In this document: positions 6,737-9,963 of the stretch, in pieces
How positions within the stretch are numbered: the first letter of the stretch is position 1
How the letters are laid out: each line of letters begins with the position of its first letter
Source: an uncultured Veillonella sp.
GTDB taxonomy: Bacteria > Bacillota > Negativicutes > Veillonellales > Veillonellaceae
Direction of reading: 5' to 3'
NCBI GenBank assembly: GCA_900552445.1
Contig: URZS01000018.1
Coordinates: 1-9,963, forward strand
DNA length: 9,963 nt
Translations under genes and position numbers: made by a program
Notes under the pieces: model-generated
The model's database searches: none
Seen by the model: only the letters and a program-made list of their open reading frames with translations
What the model was told of the DNA's origin: nothing

Positions 6737-8542
6737 ATGGAAACAATGCAAGGCTTACACCGTACGCACGGTTGTGGCACCATCTCTGAACAAGAGGTAG
6801 GTAAAGAGGTCGTATTATGTGGTTGGGTTGAACGCCGTCGTGACCATGGTGGTTTGATTTTCTTGGACTTACGCGATCGTTCTGGCGTAGTACAAGTAGT
6901 AGCGTCCCCAGATCATAACGTAGAATCTTTCCACAAAGCAGAGGATGTTCGTAATGAATATGTTCTTTGCGTGCGTGGTACTATTACAAAACGTGATGAT
7001 TCTGCTATTAATCCAAACCTTCCTACAGGTGCATACGAAATGTTCTGTGAAGAGTTGCGCGTATTGAACTCCGCTAAAACTCCTCCATTCTATATCCAAG
7101 ATGATATCGATGTAGATGAAAATATTCGTTTGAAATACCGTTACCTTGATTTGCGTCGCCCAGAAATGCAACGCAACTTGATTTTACGTCACAAAGTAAC
7201 AAAAGCTATGCGCGACTTCTTCGATAGCCGCGACTTCTTGGAAATTGAAACTCCAATGCTTACTAAATCTACACCTGAAGGTGCTCGTGACTATCTAGTT
7301 CCTTCCCGTGTAAATGCTGGTACATTCTACGCATTGCCTCAATCTCCACAAATTTTCAAACAAATTTTGATGGTTGCTGGTTATGAAAAATACTTCCAAA
7401 TCGCTCGTTGCTTCCGCGATGAAGATTTGCGCGCAGACCGTCAACCTGAGTTCACTCAGCTCGACTTGGAAATGTCCTTCGTAGACGAAGAGGACATCTA
7501 CTCCATGCTTGAAGAAATGGTTGCTCATGTATTCAAAACTGCATTGGGCAAAGAAATCACATTGCCAATGCCTCGTATTACATGGGATGAAGCAATGGAT
7601 AAATACGGTTCTGATAAACCAGACCTTCGCTTCGATATGGCGTTTACTGATGTAACTGATCTTGTAAAAGATACAGAATTCAAAGTATTCCGTTCTGTTA
7701 TCGACAATGGTGGCGTAGTTAAAGGTATTGTTGTACCTGGTGATGCTGGCATTCCTCGCCGTGAACTTGATGACCTCGTTGAATATGTAAACCGTTATGG
7801 TGCAAAAGGCCTTGCATGGGCTTGCTTCAACGAAGATGGTTCCATCAAGTCTCAAATCATGAAGTTCTTAGGTGAAGATACAATCCGCAATATCGGTGAA
7901 AAAATGGGCGCTAAAGGTGGCGACCTTGTATTGATGATTGCTGATAAACCTGCTACTGTGGCACGTGCATTAGGTGAATTGCGTCTTGAAATGGCACGCC
8001 GCATGAACATGATTGACCCTGATAAATTGGCATTCACATGGGTAACTGATTTCCCTATGTTCGAATATAACGAAGACGAAAAACGTTATGTTGCAATGCA
8101 CCATCCGTTCACAATGCCACGCCATGCGGATCTTGATAAATTAGAATCCGATCCTGGCAGTGTAAAAGCGATTGCTTATGACATGGTATTGAATGGCGTA
8201 GAAATCGGTGGCGGTTCCTTGCGTATTTACCAAGCTGACGTACAAGAAAAAGTATTTAAAGCAATTGGTTTATCCATCGAAGAAGCAAGATCCAAATTCG
8301 GCTTCATGCTTGATGCATTCCAATATGGTGCACCTCCTCATGCAGGCTGTGCATTCGGCTTAGATCGTCTTGTTATGTTAATGGCAAAACGTCAATCTAT
8401 CCGCGACGTAATCGCATTCCCTAAAACACAATCTGCTTCTGATATCATGAGCCAAGCTCCATCTGAAGTAGAACCTAAGCAATTAAAAGAATTGCATATT
8501 AAACCAGATATTGAGGAAGAAGAAGAGCAATCTTTAGTGTAA
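6737..8542 (+). CDS. aspS: Aspartyl-tRNA synthetase, bacterial type, possibly non-discriminating
   Basis: Class IIb synthetase charging tRNA-Asp. Counting from this start (601 residues): the N-terminal OB anticodon-binding domain covers about 1-105 (GWVERRRDHGGLIFLDLRD near 30-48), motif 2 (FRDEDLRADRQPEFTQLD) is at 226-243, the bacterial GAD-type insert at about 285-415, and motif 3 (GAPPHAGCAFGLDRLVML) at 531-548. The tail is acidic (EEEEEQ). The start is uncertain. ATG 6737 gives METMQGLHRT, which fits family length, with AAAGGA (6720-6725) 11 nt upstream. ATG 6725 overlaps the hisS stop as ATGA and adds MTIR, with only a weak GGTG ahead. H37 in RRRDHGG, where discriminating enzymes such as E. 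coli's have Leu, suggests it may also charge tRNA-Asn. Codon choice (CGT/CGC for Arg, many TTC and GAC) suggests high expression. Confidence 0.97.
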   Translation: METMQGLHRTHGCGTISEQEVGKEVVLCGWVERRRDHGGLIFLDLRDRSGVVQVVASPDHNVESFHKAEDVRNEYVLCVRGTITKRDDSAINPNLPTGAYEMFCEELRVLNSAKTPPFYIQDDIDVDENIRLKYRYLDLRRPEMQRNLILRHKVTKAMRDFFDSRDFLEIETPMLTKSTPEGARDYLVPSRVNAGTFYALPQSPQIFKQILMVAGYEKYFQIARCFRDEDLRADRQPEFTQLDLEMSFVDEEDIYSMLEEMVAHVFKTALGKEITLPMPRITWDEAMDKYGSDKPDLRFDMAFTDVTDLVKDTEFKVFRSVIDNGGVVKGIVVPGDAGIPRRELDDLVEYVNRYGAKGLAWACFNEDGSIKSQIMKFLGEDTIRNIGEKMGAKGGDLVLMIADKPATVARALGELRLEMARRMNMIDPDKLAFTWVTDFPMFEYNEDEKRYVAMHHPFTMPRHADLDKLESDPGSVKAIAYDMVLNGVEIGGGSLRIYQADVQEKVFKAIGLSIEEARSKFGFMLDAFQYGAPPHAGCAFGLDRLVMLMAKRQSIRDVIAFPKTQSASDIMSQAPSEVEPKQLKELHIKPDIEEEEEQSLV

Positions 8543-8582
8543 AAACATAGGCAAGAATTGGTTAAATTTGAAATGTCAAGTC

Positions 8583-8611
8583 TTGTTAATTACTAATCTT
8601 TCTGATACTAT
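8583..8611 (+). promoter_or_regulatory. Probable promoter of the 6S RNA gene
   Basis: TTGTTA (8583-8588) and TACTAT (8606-8611) are 17 bp apart, and TGA before the -10 supplies an extended -10 TG. Initiation would fall near 8618-8620, matching the 5' end expected from the RNA's closing stem. Each hexamer is only 4 of 6 to consensus or nearly so; spacing and position carry the call. A second hexamer, TATAAG at 8617-8622, is too close to the RNA body to fit. Confidence 0.5.
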
Positions 8612-8619
8612 TTATGTAT

Positions 8620-8797
8620 AAGATATCCCTGCCATGTGCGTGTGATATCGCAGTTTTGAGCCAACACATTTACTTCGGGAGCCCGGACTCTCGTCTGAAC
8701 GTTACGCCCTTGGGGGACAACCGCAGGATGAGGAGGGCACCCACCTGCCCTAAGCAGGATCAAAACGCGGTACATTACGGCATGGTGGGGCTTTTTT
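8620..8797 (+). ncRNA. ssrS: 6S RNA (RNA polymerase regulator)
   Basis: 6S RNA binds the housekeeping RNA polymerase holoenzyme by mimicking an open promoter, and damps transcription in stationary phase. Three things support it. First, structure: the ends pair in a 10-bp closing stem, 8627-8636 (CCCTGCCATG) with 8781-8790 (CATGGTGGGG, two G-U pairs); an inner helix of 7 perfect pairs joins 8653-8659 (GTTTTGA) to 8760-8766 (TCAAAAC); a small hairpin CCTGC/GCAGG (8744-8748/8754-8758) sits on the 3' side; and GCCCT/AGGGC (8706-8710/8734-8738) closes part of the apical arm. Second, size: about 178 nt, with its own promoter and a T6 end, more GC-rich than its flanks. Third, position just after aspS and before rarA, where, as I recall, B. 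subtilis bsrA (6S-1) lies. Exact ends are approximate. Short open frames on both strands here are not genes. Confidence 0.8.
8781..8797 (+). terminator. Intrinsic-type terminator at the 6S RNA 3' end
   Basis: The 3' arm of the closing stem (8781-8790) is followed by C and T6 (8792-8797). The pairing partner is the RNA's own 5' end rather than a local arm, although GCCC at 8747-8750 could pair with GGGC at 8788-8791. As I see no other terminator between aspS and here, it may end the upstream operon too. Confidence 0.55.
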
Positions 8798-8821
8798 GCG
8801 TGTAAAAATAGCATTTAATGT

Positions 8822-8836
8822 CATATACTATATATG
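8822..8836. repeat. Short perfect inverted repeat, 6-bp arms
   Basis: CATATA-CTA-TATATG is symmetric apart from its 3-bp centre. It lies 25 bp after the 6S RNA T-tract. With only A/T inside the arms, it could arise by chance in such AT-rich DNA. Confidence 0.4.
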
Positions 8837-8865
8837 GAAATGCAATAAGTATATATTGATTTATG

Positions 8866-8891
8866 ATACTTGTTATAAGTATTCATACTTA
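8866..8891. repeat. Alternating ATACTT/AAGTAT inverted repeats, candidate operator
   Basis: ATACTT (8866-8871), AAGTAT (8877-8882) and ATACTT (8885-8890) alternate in orientation. The last two extend to a perfect 7-2-7 palindrome, TAAGTATTCATACTTA (8876-8891). A further AAGTAT lies at 8847-8852. The array overlaps a possible extended -10 for rarA, the usual position for a repressor site. The binding protein is unknown, and the element could instead fold in RNA. Confidence 0.45.
8871..8879 (+). promoter_or_regulatory. Possible extended -10 promoter for rarA
   Basis: TGTTATAAG gives TG-N followed by TATAAG, 5 of 6 to TATAAT. No good -35 sits 16-18 bp upstream, which extended -10 promoters can tolerate. 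It would leave a leader of about 90 nt before the ATG. Confidence 0.35.
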
Positions 8892-8977
8892 AGAGAAATA
8901 CAGTTTGATGATTTAACATAGATGATTTCTAAAATAAGAGCATCAATAGGTTAGATACTGTGAATTGAGGTGATAGA

Positions 8978-9963
8978 ATGGATAGTTTATTTGATTTGGC
9001 GCCTACCAATACATATGAGCCGCTTCCTGTACGGATGCGTCCTACTAAATTAGACCATTTATATGGTCAGGAGAAGGCTGTAGGAAAGGGAACTTTCTTG
9101 CGTGCTATGGTAGAGAAGGATACCATACCATCTATGCTTTTTTATGGACCTTGTGGAACGGGGAAAACTACATTAGCGGGCATTATTGCTAAGATGAGTA
9201 ATAGTCATTTTGTAAATTTAAATGCTACTAATGCAGGCATTGGTGAATTGCGTACCATCATTGAAGATGCGCGTAAGCGTGTTCGTTCCCTGCAACAGCG
9301 AACTATTCTATTCCTCGATGAAATTCATCGCTTTAATAAAAGCCAACAAGATGTGTTGTTACCCTGTGTAGAGGATGGCACAATTATTCTTATTGGTGCA
9401 ACTACAGAAAATCCGTTTTTTGAGGTTAATAGACCTCTTTTATCTCGATTGAGACTCATTACATTAGAGGCCCTTACACCAAAGGCTATCGGTCAAATTC
9501 TCCGTCGTGCTATTACCGATGAAGAGGTAGGTCTTGGTAAACGTCGTTTACAAGTCACTGATGAAGTACTAGAGGATGTAGGCATCTTCGTCAACGGTGA
9601 CGGTCGGATGGCCCTCAATATTCTCGAGCAAGCAGCCGCTATGGTTCCCGACGAAGGTACTATATCTATTGAGGTCCTTGAAAAGGTGGTAGGCCGTCGT
9701 ATTTATACATACGACAAAAAAGGTGATAGCCACTATGATACGATTTCTGCTTTTATTAAAAGTATGCGAGGCTCTGATGTACAAGCGACAGTGCATTATT
9801 TAGCTCGTATGATTGAAGCAGGGGAGGACCCGAATTTTATCGCTCGTCGTATCGTGATTTGTGCCGCTGAGGATGTAGGTCTTGCTGATCCACAAGCATT
9901 GATTTTGGCAAATGCTGCAGCTCAAGCGGCTCATATGGTAGGTTTTCCCGAGGCGCGTATTAT
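8978..9963 (+). CDS. rarA: RarA/MgsA replication-associated recombination ATPase (3' truncated by window edge)
   Basis: An AAA+ ATPase related to clamp loaders and RuvB that acts at stalled replication forks (E. coli RarA/MgsA, B. subtilis YrvN, yeast Mgs1, human WRNIP1). The visible 328 residues contain the N-terminal segment [16 protein letters not shown] (16-31), Walker [10 protein letters not shown] (57-65), Walker B with DEIH (114-117), sensor 1 ATTENP (141-146), the arginine-finger stretch LLSRLRL (154-160), and the RarA-specific region after the ATPase core ([15 protein letters not shown], then [10 protein letters not shown] and [10 protein letters not shown]). The third Walker A residue is Cys, where RarA proteins normally have Pro (GPPGTGKTT). 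GAGGTGAT at 8967-8974 fixes the start. The frame stays open to the last base, so probably about 100 residues are missing. It is separated from aspS by the 6S RNA and likely has its own promoter. Confidence 0.94.
   Translation, partial: MDSLFDLAPTNTYEPLPVRMRPTKLDHLYGQEKAVGKGTFLRAMVEKDTIPSMLFYGPCGTGKTTLAGIIAKMSNSHFVNLNATNAGIGELRTIIEDARKRVRSLQQRTILFLDEIHRFNKSQQDVLLPCVEDGTIILIGATTENPFFEVNRPLLSRLRLITLEALTPKAIGQILRRAITDEEVGLGKRRLQVTDEVLEDVGIFVNGDGRMALNILEQAAAMVPDEGTISIEVLEKVVGRRIYTYDKKGDSHYDTISAFIKSMRGSDVQATVHYLARMIEAGEDPNFIARRIVICAAEDVGLADPQALILANAAAQAAHMVGFPEARI

Larger units (their letters stand above)
8798..8977. other. AT-rich non-coding leader between 6S RNA and rarA
   Basis: About 180 bp with no supportable gene; the longest ATG frames, such as 13 codons from 8818, lack ribosome binding sites. 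It holds several short inverted repeats (8822-8836 and 8866-8891) and more than one possible promoter for rarA. Besides the extended -10 at 8871-8879, TTGATG (8905-8910) with TAAAAT (8930-8935) is possible, but the 19-bp spacer is long. The last bases carry the rarA ribosome binding site GAGGTGAT (8967-8974). Confidence 0.7.

Noticed and set aside
6350..6751. 133-codon open frame on the - strand over the end of hisS
   Set aside because: Shadow of hisS and the aspS start; no ribosome binding site or recognisable product.
7295..7855. 186-codon open frame on the - strand inside aspS
   Set aside because: It is wholly antisense to well-conserved AspRS coding sequence, its translation resembles no known family, and shadow frames of this length are common opposite strongly codon-biased genes.
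8552..8585. CAAGA/TCTTG inverted repeat after aspS as a terminator
   Set aside because: Only 5 bp with a 24-nt loop and no following T-run; too weak to call.
8608..8814. Short open frames of 63 (+) and 68 (-) codons across the 6S RNA region
   Set aside because: Both lie over a structured RNA gene, lack convincing ribosome binding sites and have cysteine-, proline- and histidine-rich translations typical of read-through of non-coding DNA.
8818..8859. 13-codon frame starting at ATG 8818 as a leader peptide
   Set aside because: No ribosome binding site, no run of regulatory codons, and it coincides with an AT-rich palindrome.

Overview
The window is a low-GC (roughly 40%) stretch of bacterial chromosome in which every gene lies on the + strand. 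Strong Shine-Dalgarno sites, the RecJ C-terminal type, a HemZ-type radical SAM protein and a 6S RNA beside aspS all point to the Firmicutes. The protein sequences and gene order look most like the Negativicutes, probably Veillonella. That assignment is my recognition, not a database result. It is a housekeeping region; I see no CRISPR array, phage, transposon, tRNA or rRNA.

Layout: the 3' end of recJ (2-616), a bifunctional relA/spoT homologue (628-2856), a metallo-beta-lactamase-fold hydrolase (2868-3509), a Fur-family repressor (3546-4037), hemZ (4030-5457), hisS (5457-6728) and aspS (about 6737-8542). Gaps are 11, 11, 36, -8, -1 and about 8 bp, so this reads as one long operon, perhaps with an extra start point before fur. 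A 435-bp non-coding stretch follows (8543-8977). Its first part holds a 6S RNA gene (about 8620-8797) with its own promoter and a poly-T end. The rest is an AT-rich leader with inverted repeats. The window ends inside rarA (8978 onward).

The genes join stress and growth control (the (p)ppGpp enzyme and 6S RNA, which acts on RNA polymerase), supply of charged tRNA (HisRS, AspRS), iron sensing (Fur) next to a porphyrin-type radical SAM enzyme (HemZ), and DNA repair at each end (RecJ, RarA). The order recJ-relA-...-hisS-aspS-6S RNA-rarA resembles the Bacillus subtilis region, but apt and dtd are missing from the places they occupy there.

The points most worth a second look are a near-consensus Fur box lying over the fur start codon, the 6S RNA with its conserved position, AspRS residues that suggest it also charges tRNA-Asn, an eight-cysteine segment in HisRS, and a cluster of inverted repeats ahead of rarA. 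I found no convincing new multi-gene system.
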